A stretch of 64,000 nt of DNA. It comes from Sergeia podlipaevii. Lineage: Eukaryota > Euglenozoa > Kinetoplastea > Trypanosomatida > Trypanosomatidae. Positions within the stretch are counted from its first letter, which is position 1. Each line of letters begins with the position of its first letter. The notes under the pieces were generated by a model. The model did not search any database and had not been told where the DNA came from. It saw nothing but the letters and a program-made list of their open reading frames with translations. Location of the stretch: NCBI GenBank assembly GCA_030849805.1, contig JASANZ010002269.1, positions 87,216-151,215 on the forward strand, in the 5' to 3' direction. Shown piece after piece: positions 19,773 to 28,067 of the stretch. The translations under genes and the position numbers were made by a program.

Positions 19773-21851
19773 ATGTTGCGTTACTCGCTCTGGCAGTTAT
19801 CGACAAATAGCCGACGACGCACACCAGATGTCGGTAAACTGCTCTACGGCAAGCGCAAGAACGTCGTGCACAAGGTCAGCTCCGCGAAGCCTTCTGTGTC
19901 GACTGTTCTTTCGCACACTCCCACCGAGAAGCTTGGCATGGCGGTAAAGCGTGCCTTGGCTGTTGACGAGCTATCTCGCGAGGACATCTTGGCAACCCTT
20001 AAGAGTAATCGTGCACTCAAGCGGTTTGACCGCAGTGAGGCTCTCGTGCAAGCTTTGTGTGAAGGGGGGTACCCTCTCACTGAGCATCACTATTCCCTTC
20101 TCATGGCACACGCCAACGACAGAAAGGACACTGCCAAAGCTCTTGCCTTTTGGCATGCGGCTGTGAAGGAAGGCAAGGTGAGCCCGCCGCTGCACGGCGC
20201 GCTGCTCGCTGCGTATCGCAATGCAGGCCGCTGGCGCACCGCCCTAGATCACTGCACAGCCATGTGGGAGGACAAGTTGGTGTTGGATCCTTACGCTCTG
20301 CACGCGGTCCTTAACGCATGTAGGCAGCACAATAGATGGGCGGAGGGGATGCAAACGTTCTCTGCTGCAGTCGCGCGTGGGACGCAACCAAACACAGTGG
20401 TGTACTTGGAGCTTCTTAGACTCGTTGAGCACTCTCGTCTGCCGCAACGGTGGAAGTATAGTCTTTCTGTGGTGGAAGCACTCAATGGTCAGGTGGACGT
20501 CACCGCAGGGCACTACAACTCCGTGCTCGCGACACTGCGTGGGCCCAACAACTGGGAGAGGGGCGTTGCTCTTTATCACACCATGCGCGAGCAAAGCGTT
20601 CTCCCAAGTCGCGAAACTCTCAACACGTTGATGTTGTTACATCCTCACAGCGTTTCTCACTGTATCCGCTGTGTAGCGGAGGCACACAGTATCGGTATGC
20701 CAGTGACAGACAGCATGTACCGCGCCGTCCTTGGCAATCTTTTTCGTCTCAAACTTGATCACGAGGCTTTGCATTTTGCGGAGCGTGAGTACCGCAATGA
20801 TACGCGGGACACGAGCAACCCCGCCACCTCCACCCTTGCTTTAAGTATGGCGATGCTGGATGGTCTTCTCGCCCATCCTCGACCTCATGACGCACTTATG
20901 CTGTTGCAAACATTCGAAAGCAAAGTGGGCGACGTCGTCGCTGCCGCCTCGCGCGGTCTTGGGACGATGGGAGACCCATCACAGCGGTGGCTTGTACAAG
21001 GGCGGGTGGCCGTGGTGGATCACAACGTAGTTCTGAGCCCACGCTTTGAGTCTGTTGTGGCGCACCACTATGACTCCGTATTTATTCCCTTCTCTAGCGT
21101 GCGGTTGCTGGTACGCCGCGCACGTGAGGTCGGGGGCACTAGTGTGCAAGGGCGTTACATGAAAACTGTTCTACAGCGCCTCAGTGTTTCACTGAAGAGC
21201 GAAGAGTGGCGCATGGCACGTGTGATGCCCCTCACTCATCAAATACTAGCGCACACCTACCTTACTGGTGGCGGGCCTACCTCGCCTGAAGCACTCGACG
21301 AGCTCCGCGCCGTGGCAGCACCACATACCAGTAGCTACTCGCAGCGGCTGCTTGACAGCATTAGTGACATCTACGACAAGGACGATGGCAAGGTGACAGA
21401 TGAGAAGAACTTGCTTGCAGAGCAACAGCAGCCACAATCCCACAGCATTGCCATCCGGCAGTCGGGTAGTGCTGTGACTAAAACTGGTTGCGACGCCAAG
21501 CGCGTTGCTCCGTTGGAAGAGACGATTCTCCATCATGCCGATCGCATCACATCCGCTGAACGCGTGCTTTCCGTCGCCGCGATGCTCAAGTCTCTGAATC
21601 CAGACTCCAACGTGCATCTTCTTTCAACCAACGATGTGCAGCTGCAGGTGGCACAGCGCTGGAACCGTCTGCGGCCCCACCTGCCTCTTACAGTAGTTGT
21701 ATACCCTGAGGAGTTGCTTAGCAAAGCACCTCCAGCGGGATCAAAGATGCCGCATGTCGCGAGTGAAGAGGCCGACGCGCGTGGGTCTACTGGTGGAAGA
21801 GGGAGGGAAGGTAGCTCATCACCCAACAACCACTTATTCTTTCCTTCTTAG
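19773..21851 (+). CDS. PPR-repeat protein with PIN-like C-terminal domain, probably mitochondrial
   Basis: The N-terminus (MLRYSLWQLSTNSRRR) is basic and hydroxylated with no early acidic residues, as in mitochondrial presequences. Residues ~100-350 contain helical pairs with pentatricopeptide-repeat spacing, such as HGALLAAYRNAGRWRTALDH, LHAVLNACRQHNRWAEGMQT and YNSVLATLRGPNNWERGVAL, so RNA binding is likely. The C-terminal part looks like a PIN-type ribonuclease fold: VAVVDHNVVLS has an acidic residue (Asp416) ending the first strand. A helix with Asp/Glu follows (HADRITSAERVLSVAAM), then HLLSTNDVQLQVA with Asp621 in the place of the PIN TND motif. Kinetoplastid PRORP (protein-only RNase P) also joins PPR to a nuclease domain, but its GANV and DDW signatures are absent. 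PPR family is secure; the PIN reading is inference. The start is 52-56 nt after a predicted acceptor. Confidence 0.82.
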   Translation: MLRYSLWQLSTNSRRRTPDVGKLLYGKRKNVVHKVSSAKPSVSTVLSHTPTEKLGMAVKRALAVDELSREDILATLKSNRALKRFDRSEALVQALCEGGYPLTEHHYSLLMAHANDRKDTAKALAFWHAAVKEGKVSPPLHGALLAAYRNAGRWRTALDHCTAMWEDKLVLDPYALHAVLNACRQHNRWAEGMQTFSAAVARGTQPNTVVYLELLRLVEHSRLPQRWKYSLSVVEALNGQVDVTAGHYNSVLATLRGPNNWERGVALYHTMREQSVLPSRETLNTLMLLHPHSVSHCIRCVAEAHSIGMPVTDSMYRAVLGNLFRLKLDHEALHFAEREYRNDTRDTSNPATSTLALSMAMLDGLLAHPRPHDALMLLQTFESKVGDVVAAASRGLGTMGDPSQRWLVQGRVAVVDHNVVLSPRFESVVAHHYDSVFIPFSSVRLLVRRAREVGGTSVQGRYMKTVLQRLSVSLKSEEWRMARVMPLTHQILAHTYLTGGGPTSPEALDELRAVAAPHTSSYSQRLLDSISDIYDKDDGKVTDEKNLLAEQQQPQSHSIAIRQSGSAVTKTGCDAKRVAPLEETILHHADRITSAERVLSVAAMLKSLNPDSNVHLLSTNDVQLQVAQRWNRLRPHLPLTVVVYPEELLSKAPPAGSKMPHVASEEADARGSTGGRGREGSSSPNNHLFFPS

Positions 21852-22178
21852 AGAGCTGCTACAAGGAAGAGTGTATGTGAGTGTATGTAAAGCACGCACA
21901 CGCAAGAGTCACATCGGAGGAGATGGTGTCTTCACAGATGATAGCTAACAATTACGAGAATAATGAGCCACAATTTTCCCTCCCCCTTTTGATGTCGAGA
22001 AACGCACCGTGTTACGTACCGAGCAGCTCCTGTTGCTGATAGTCGGTGTTGTCCACACTTTGGAATATATCTCTTCTTGAAAAAAAAAAAAAATGCGTGC
22101 TGTCTTTTTTATATATATTGTTTTGCTTTATCTATATTCATTTTTTTTGCTTGTTTTCTTTATCTGGCAATAAGAGCA
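21852..22178. other. Short spacer with acceptor tract
   Basis: No gene seen. A T-rich tract at about 22098-22166 precedes AGs at 22173-22174 and 22175-22176, leaving a leader of only 2-4 nt before the ATG at 22179 if those are used. Confidence 0.6.
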
Positions 22179-24077
22179 ATGGCCAACTTCCCGTCGACAT
22201 TTCCGCCAGCTCTAGTCGCGCACTGCCTAGATGGCTCAGTGCCAGCCGAAGTCTTTACAGATGCGCACTCTCAACTTGCTATCATGCCTCGTTATGTACG
22301 CGTGCACCCAAGCCACCTAGAGGAGGTGTGTGACGCGGGCGATGAAGAGGCAGTGAGCCTGTGGGGTAGCGCCTCCTCGCTCACCTCTAGTGGTAACTCG
22401 CATAGTGCCAACGATGACAAAGTTAAGGGGGACCATGATGACCTCAGTACTATTATTGAGGCACTCGTCTCTTTAAACAGTACCCCACTAGCTTCTTCTT
22501 ATGACATCACATCACATCTGCCTCTTAGCACGCGTCTCCGCCTTGGTCTCTGTCGCCTCTTGGGACTTCCTCTTCATGACGTGGTGCCTGTGATGTGGCT
22601 TCCATGCTATTGCTTTGCTCTGCCTAGGCATTTTTCCTTGCATAACAGTCTGCCTTTTCAGCGTGCTGTGCTGGTAGGCATGGATGCCGCGTCCATGGCA
22701 GCTGTGGTGGCACTACAGCCACGGAGAGGAGAAGCAGTGCTGGATCTCTGCTGTGCTCCGGGTATGAAACTTCAGCTTATCGCGGATGCAGTGGCGCCTA
22801 CTGGGGCTAGCACGAGTGATGGCACCTCAAGCGGCGGTGTTGCCGTAGGAGTGGACCTCAGCGTGGATCGCCTCTTTGCATGTCGCTCAGTCGTGAAGAA
22901 ACACGCTGCTAGCAGCGCATCTGCTACATCCTCAGCCCCCATCGCCTTATTCGCCGCTGACGGGAGCACCTTCTCTCTTCACGAAGCACTTGGCAGCTTC
23001 GACACCGGCGAGAGGGCCTCTGTGAACGCTGGCACCGGTCTTACTGCTCGAGAGGAACGACGCCTGCGACAGATGCATACGTCGGGGAAGAAGCGACCAC
23101 GCTCAGCCACTGGCTCCTTCTCTCCTTTCTCTCAGTCTGCGGCTTCGAACATGAACGAGGGTGCTCCACTCGTAGTATACGCGAGCGCGGAAGCGCGTCA
23201 GGTGCTGGTAGAACTCTGTCATGGAACCTCAGAGAATAGAGGCAGTGACAGCTGTGGATTAGGTTTGTTTGACCGTGTTCTCGTGGACGCAGAGTGCACG
23301 CATGACGGATCTCTGGCGCATCTTTGGTTAGGCAACGAAGGCACTATCAAAGGAAAGAGTGCAGGTATTGAAGTGGGGAAGTTTTACGTCGCCGCGAATG
23401 CAAACATGGAACAACAAGAGGAACAAGATAGCAAAGGTGCGAGAGATACACGCCAAAACCTTCCGCATGGTGGTGGTATTGATAATCTGCATCGGATGCA
23501 ACGCATGAACGTGGCGCAGCTTGCAGGAGCCAATGACTCTCTTTTGGATCTTCAACTAGCCCTTCTTCTTAACGGCTACTCCCAGCTGCGACTAGGCGGG
23601 GTGCTAGTTTACTGCACCTGCTCCTTCTCCTATCAGCAAAATGAAAACATTGTGCATCGCTTTTTGCAGCTTGTTAACTCGTCATCGCAAGATGAGCAGC
23701 AACAGCAGCAGCAGCAGCGGTACGTGTGTGGTGTGCGTGTACGCGCCGTCCTGGTACCTGCCTTCTCCCGTGCGCATGAGGCTGCCACAGCTACCTCCAC
23801 CACAACAACTCCTACTGCTCCACTGAACAAGAGAAGAGAGAGCAGCGATGACCGTGTTGCCGCTTGTCTGCGTTTTGAGGATTCCTCAGCGGAACTCGCA
23901 CTGCAGGACAGGTTGGATCGCACAAACAAGATGTATAGCGTAGTGGCACGTGGAGCAGCTACCGCCGGGCAGACAGAAGAAGTCAGCGGTTGCACGGTGG
24001 GATCGAGGCTGTGGCCAGCTGAGTTTCAAACAAGTTTTCAGTACATTGCGAAAATACACAAGATGGAAGTGGAGTGA
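22179..24077 (+). CDS. NSUN-type RNA (cytosine-5) methyltransferase
   Basis: NOL1/NOP2/Sun-family enzyme that methylates C5 of cytosine in tRNA or rRNA using S-adenosylmethionine. The SAM-binding motif I is LDLCCAPGMKLQLIAD (Asp189 at the start). Motif IV is VDAECTHDG with Cys373, the Cys used for product release, in an E-C-T context instead of the common P-C. Motif VI is YCTCSFSYQQNEN with Cys481, the expected nucleophile. Both catalytic cysteines are kept. The segment before motif I (LPFQRAVLVGMDAASMAAVVAL) fits the usual region of this family. Insertions at ~260-350 and ~385-450 and a poly-Gln tract near 510 are low complexity. I chose the ATG at 22179 because the open frame upstream is T-run translation. 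There is no obvious mitochondrial presequence. Which RNA it modifies cannot be told; the E-C-T-H-D-G motif suggests a subfamily distinct from NOP2 and NSUN2. Confidence 0.9.
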   Translation: MANFPSTFPPALVAHCLDGSVPAEVFTDAHSQLAIMPRYVRVHPSHLEEVCDAGDEEAVSLWGSASSLTSSGNSHSANDDKVKGDHDDLSTIIEALVSLNSTPLASSYDITSHLPLSTRLRLGLCRLLGLPLHDVVPVMWLPCYCFALPRHFSLHNSLPFQRAVLVGMDAASMAAVVALQPRRGEAVLDLCCAPGMKLQLIADAVAPTGASTSDGTSSGGVAVGVDLSVDRLFACRSVVKKHAASSASATSSAPIALFAADGSTFSLHEALGSFDTGERASVNAGTGLTAREERRLRQMHTSGKKRPRSATGSFSPFSQSAASNMNEGAPLVVYASAEARQVLVELCHGTSENRGSDSCGLGLFDRVLVDAECTHDGSLAHLWLGNEGTIKGKSAGIEVGKFYVAANANMEQQEEQDSKGARDTRQNLPHGGGIDNLHRMQRMNVAQLAGANDSLLDLQLALLLNGYSQLRLGGVLVYCTCSFSYQQNENIVHRFLQLVNSSSQDEQQQQQQQRYVCGVRVRAVLVPAFSRAHEAATATSTTTTPTAPLNKRRESSDDRVAACLRFEDSSAELALQDRLDRTNKMYSVVARGAATAGQTEEVSGCTVGSRLWPAEFQTSFQYIAKIHKMEVE

Positions 24078-24287
24078 AGAGAACGAAACGTTTAACTTCT
24101 TCTGCATAAATAATTGTATACGGTTGTTACCTTTAAATATATATATATATATATAAAGAGACGTGGCAAGACACACAACCTCTATGAGCTCACAAAGCCC
24201 CCAGTGATTTTTTTTTGTTATTTAGAATTGTTTCTGTCTTGTTCTTCGCTTATTTTGAATATATATTTTTTTTATACGTTATCCTTT

Positions 24288-24325
24288 CCCCCCCCCCCTC
24301 TTCATCCTTTCTTGGAAATGCACAG
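24288..24325 (+). promoter_or_regulatory. Predicted trans-splice acceptor
   Basis: A C-rich pyrimidine tract (24286-24313) is followed by an AG at 24324-24325, 6 nt before the ATG at 24332. It supports that ATG over the upstream open frame, which translates the T tract. Confidence 0.7.
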
Positions 24326-24331
24326 AAGCTC

Positions 24332-25339
24332 ATGTCTGGGGCGGTGCGCGGCTTGCGGCTGCTGCCGTGTCGTAGCCCTCAGTTATTTTCTCAATCAGTT
24401 GCAGTGCGGCGCTTCTCAACTACTTTACGTTCGCCAGCACAAGCACTTCATGAAGCCACCGCAAGTGGCTCAACATCTCTTAAAGAGTCTTTCCAGTGCA
24501 CTTTAGATTTTCCTACTAGAGTTGCTGCACGAATGTCTGTACCTTTCACCTGCAGCGTCACTAGAGTTAAAGGTGAGGAGCGGGAAGACGTGAGCCACGT
24601 TCAGTCGTTACGTGTAGGTGCCTTTAGTTCACTCAGCGCACGTCATCAAGAACAGTTGAAATACCTGGAGCAGCTACTCGCACGCGCTGCACAGCAGGTC
24701 ACGCAGACTGCCTCTTCCGCCCCTTCGTTACCTCGCCCGGAAGGGGGTAGCACGCAAGTATTTGTTGTTTGTTCTGCAACGTCCGAGCTGGACGGCGATC
24801 ATCCACAGGCACCGCATCACCATCACCACCACTACAGCTCTGATGTACACGACAGTACCGCTGGCAAGATGGTAACGAGTACCGGCGTGAATCATGCCTT
24901 TCACCGCAGCATGAATCCCGAGGGCGGCACACTGCGAGGCATCCTCAAGGGATGCGCTGAGCAGAACATGTTTGGCATGGTGGCCGCCCAAGGACTTCCT
25001 TACATATCCATCACGAACATCTATTTCATGTCGACTACAACTACCACTTCACAAGTCCAAGCCAATAGCAAAGCAAGTGACGACTCCTGTGCGAGCTGTA
25101 GCACTTGTGTCGGAGACCACACAGAGAAGCCGCGCACTGGTGGCGCATCATTCCCTTGCGCGGAATGCTGGCGGCACCTGGCGCACGTCGGACACCTCAG
25201 GCAGCACAAGGGTCTTACCCCGCTAAGATTGTTTGTTCGTATTCTTCGTGAGGAGCCGTCAGCGATTCATGTGCTGAGCATTGCACAACAACGACTGAAG
25301 GAGAGGCCAGCCCCTGTAGAGGTCATTTTGGTGACGTGA
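24332..25339 (+). CDS. Divergent cytidine deaminase-like zinc protein with mitochondrial presequence
   Basis: The protein (335 aa) has the two zinc motifs of the cytidine deaminase superfamily. KGCAEQNMFGMVAAQG carries the C-A-E motif (ligand Cys208, proton-shuttle Glu210). FPCAECWRHLAHVG carries P-C-x-x-C (ligands Cys276 and Cys279). A Cys in the first motif is typical of free-nucleoside CDA and blasticidin deaminases, whereas ADAT and APOBEC use His. The gap between motifs (~66 residues) is about twice the usual because of an insert holding C-x-x-C-x-x-C (SCASCSTC), possibly a second metal site. The N-terminus (MSGAVRGLRLLPCRSPQLFS, followed by RRFSTT) is a textbook mitochondrial presequence with a likely R-x-F-S cleavage site. 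A six-His run lies near residue 155. The substrate could be deoxycytidine or an RNA; the sequence does not decide. Confidence 0.8.
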   Translation: MSGAVRGLRLLPCRSPQLFSQSVAVRRFSTTLRSPAQALHEATASGSTSLKESFQCTLDFPTRVAARMSVPFTCSVTRVKGEEREDVSHVQSLRVGAFSSLSARHQEQLKYLEQLLARAAQQVTQTASSAPSLPRPEGGSTQVFVVCSATSELDGDHPQAPHHHHHHYSSDVHDSTAGKMVTSTGVNHAFHRSMNPEGGTLRGILKGCAEQNMFGMVAAQGLPYISITNIYFMSTTTTTSQVQANSKASDDSCASCSTCVGDHTEKPRTGGASFPCAECWRHLAHVGHLRQHKGLTPLRLFVRILREEPSAIHVLSIAQQRLKERPAPVEVILVT

Positions 25340-25784
25340 GTGTAGGCATATATATACTCTCCTATTTTTCTTTGTCTCAGTGATGCTGTGTCACGCTGTG
25401 TCGTCACATATAACACTTTGTCTGCGTGAGTTTGTAACTTAACTAGTAAACTAACGGAAAAACTCCCACATATTAGGGAGCTAGTTGAGAATTGAAAGTG
25501 CAGGAGGCTGGAAACAACTGTTGGGTATCTAATCAAGACAGTGGAATGGACGACCTCTCCCTTTCAGTGCTATTTTATTTTTTTTAGAGGAAAAGCTTAT
25601 TTCTTCGCAGCACTGGTGTTATTATTTGCTGATATTGTTACATTTGTTACTATTTTATTCGATTTGCTTTTTTTTTTTGGGAAACAATATAGCACAATTG
25701 GAATCAAAGAAAAAAGTATCTCAGCAAAAAATCTTTGCTTTATATAAGTTTGGCTAAGTTTTGTAGCCTCCAGTTGGTCAAAAG
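25340..25784. other. Spacer, no gene seen
   Basis: A/T-rich, with a T run at about 25668-25678 that probably serves as the acceptor tract for the next gene. No recognisable RNA or repeat. Confidence 0.7.
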
Positions 25785-27209
25785 ATGTGGGGCTTATTAG
25801 TGGAGGATGAAGGCGCTACCAATAGCACTGCAAATACACATGAGGCGCGTCCCGCGGCTCTGTCAGACCTCTCGGCTGTTCCATTAGCGGCCCATGCCGA
25901 TAGCGTGCCTTGCTCTCGATGGAAAATGCAGTCTAGAAGTGATGCACGTTGCGCGCAGGTAGAAAGCACGGTGGAGGCCACTGCTATGTCCGTTAAGAAG
26001 TCAAGAGGGGCCAATGTAGTCAAATCCATTGGTCCCTTGGCAGACTGGGAACGTGCCGCTGTGGAACTCTATCGGGCAATACGCGGAACGACGGCAACAG
26101 CGACAGCAGCACCCGGTGAAGGAGAAGAAGAAGAAAAGGCAGCGACTACAGATGCGCTGCCAGATGAGGCTCTTCTCTTTAGCGCCTTCTCTCTTTCTGA
26201 AGGCGCCACTACCTTTTCTCTTCCATGTCAACTGGAGCGGCAGGTGCGTAGTCAAATAGCACAAGATGAGCCTACAAAGGCATCAGCTCGCCCGTTGTTG
26301 CTTCAGTTTCTTTTACAGACAAATCTCTTGCCAGTGGCAAGTGTTGGGCTGAGCGCCACTACCACCGCAGAGTGGTTCATCAGACACAAGAGCTGCTTTT
26401 TGCAGAAGAAGGATCAAGACATTCCACACTGTGGCTCAACTCCCACATTATACGGCGCACCGCTCCTGCATGATATTGCGACTTTGCTGGTACGAACAGG
26501 CTGCTTGAACTTGGAGTCCGCTGTCGTGTGGCTTCTCACTCTCTCCGAGGCTCTTGTGCAAGGCTTGTGTCCTGCAGAAGGCAGTGAAGCAAACACTGCA
26601 AATACTCAGTGGAAGGTGGCGGCTGGCGTCGTGGCGACAGTCTTTTCTCTTCAGCAGCAGCAGCAGCCGCACGCTTCTTTGTCCTCCCGTGAGTGTTGGG
26701 AGATCTTCTCTGCATATTTTTATGAGGCGGCACTTACGGCTGCGTTCGATGCGCTTTTATCACACGGCGCAGACGGTGTCAGTGTACTAAAGGCTGAAGG
26801 AACTGAGATTAATGCGCAGGAGGGCAGTATTCATAACCTCAACGAAGTCATCACAGAGACAAAAGCAGGCAGTCCAGAATATGCAAGGAAGGGAGCAAAC
26901 GGTACAGCTTGTGCTACTCGCTCTGTAGAAAGCCGTGCAGCGCTATATTCCACAAGTGATGCTCTTCTACGCCTCTGCTTCCTTGCAAAACAGAACACAG
27001 CGTTTGCACTACCTTCAGTAATTGCCTTATCGGCATCAGCGACACAAGCAGAATTTGTTCTTTCGTCTCCCTCGATGGAAGAAGCTAGGTATCTGCTGCA
27101 GCGACGCTGGGCGGGCCTTGCTTGCCGTGCAGTTCAATGCACGGAGTTGCTACGTGAGCAAGCCGTGCATCTGCACCGTGCCATTCTGATTGACTTTCTT
27201 ATATCTTGA
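25785..27209 (+). CDS. Hypothetical protein (474 aa)
   Basis: I do not recognise the family. The first ~75 residues are Ala/Ser/Thr-rich and unstructured. From ~85 onward the sequence alternates Leu/Ala-rich amphipathic helices with acidic loops, for example PLADWERAAVELYRAIRG, ARPLLLQFLLQTNLLPVA and ESAVVWLLTLSEALVQGL, suggesting a mainly alpha-helical fold. A short Gln run sits near residue 290. No membrane span, signal peptide or catalytic motif is evident. An internal ATG at 25986 (residue 68) is an alternative start that would drop most of the disordered leader. The frame is closed by a stop at 27209 and followed by a T-rich spacer. Confidence 0.8.
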   Translation: MWGLLVEDEGATNSTANTHEARPAALSDLSAVPLAAHADSVPCSRWKMQSRSDARCAQVESTVEATAMSVKKSRGANVVKSIGPLADWERAAVELYRAIRGTTATATAAPGEGEEEEKAATTDALPDEALLFSAFSLSEGATTFSLPCQLERQVRSQIAQDEPTKASARPLLLQFLLQTNLLPVASVGLSATTTAEWFIRHKSCFLQKKDQDIPHCGSTPTLYGAPLLHDIATLLVRTGCLNLESAVVWLLTLSEALVQGLCPAEGSEANTANTQWKVAAGVVATVFSLQQQQQPHASLSSRECWEIFSAYFYEAALTAAFDALLSHGADGVSVLKAEGTEINAQEGSIHNLNEVITETKAGSPEYARKGANGTACATRSVESRAALYSTSDALLRLCFLAKQNTAFALPSVIALSASATQAEFVLSSPSMEEARYLLQRRWAGLACRAVQCTELLREQAVHLHRAILIDFLIS

Positions 27210-28067
27210 TGCCTCCTCCCTTCGTTCTTCCAGCAGGACTAAGAAAGGAAAAGTCGTATCACATTTGATTTTAGTTTGTTTGTTTTCTTTGTTTTTTTTT
27301 TTACCCAAACTAATCATCTAATCGCCCATTTATTATATCATATAAACACAAATTCTCTCGTCGCCGCTTTTTTCACGACTGTGATATACCCAGATTTTCT
27401 TCTTTTATATACGTCATCCCGTTCCAAAGCAAAAAAAAAAAATCGCTTGGTTCTATCTCATGTAGTCCTTTCTCTCATATATATATATGTTCCAAAGAGG
27501 CAAACTTTTTTTTGACTCTTTTTTCTCTCTCTTTATCATTATTGCGTCCCATTTAATTTGTATCGATCCGCCTTTGTTATTCTTTTTTTTTTTTATGCTG
27601 CTTTGTTTCGTTTTTTTTTTTTTTGTAGTGCCTAGAACGCTAGAAAGCTCTTCATATCGCTATTCTGGGCAAAGTGATTCGATCAACACAAACTTCTGTC
27701 TTTCAAGGGGGAAAAGAAAGCGGAGTGGAAGTAGGCTGAAGCTAACACTTTCATCTGCCCGCAATCACGAATTTTTTTATTTTAGATTTATTTTTTCTCA
27801 TTCATTCAAGTCAATTTTACGTACTGAGTGTTGTTTGATTAGCTGTTTCTCTATTTGCCTGTTTACGTACCGTAAAGCGTCTGTGTTTGTGCTGTTGTTG
27901 TTTTTGCTTTTTTTTTTTGCTGAATTCTATCTACTGCTGCTTACATCCATATATCACACACACACACACACACACACACATTTTGCTGTCGTTGGGTGCA
28001 TAAGCGCCTTTTCATTATTATTCTTCAGTTGTAAGCGACATTAGTGAAACAAAAAAGAAAAAGCTGA
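27210..28067. other. T-rich spacer with (CA)n and acceptor
   Basis: The open frame at 27487-28044 is Phe/Leu-rich translation of T runs and is not supported as a gene. (CA)n occupies 27954-27980. The tract ending ttattattcttcag gives an AG at 28027-28028, 39 nt before the next ATG. Confidence 0.75.

Noticed and set aside
24260..24332. Upstream extension of the deaminase and similar N-terminal extensions of GPI1, NSUN and the lipid kinase
   Set aside because: The extended parts translate the polypyrimidine tracts upstream of predicted splice acceptors and lack an ATG in a usable place.
24800..24850. Six-histidine run as a metal site or tag-like artefact
   Set aside because: It arises from a CAC/CAT repeat inside a low-complexity stretch; codon mix and position within the natural frame argue against an engineered tag, and no functional role can be supported.
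27487..28044. 185-codon frame before the SFI1-like gene
   Set aside because: Phe/Leu/His-rich translation of T runs and a CA repeat; it overlaps the acceptor region of the next gene.
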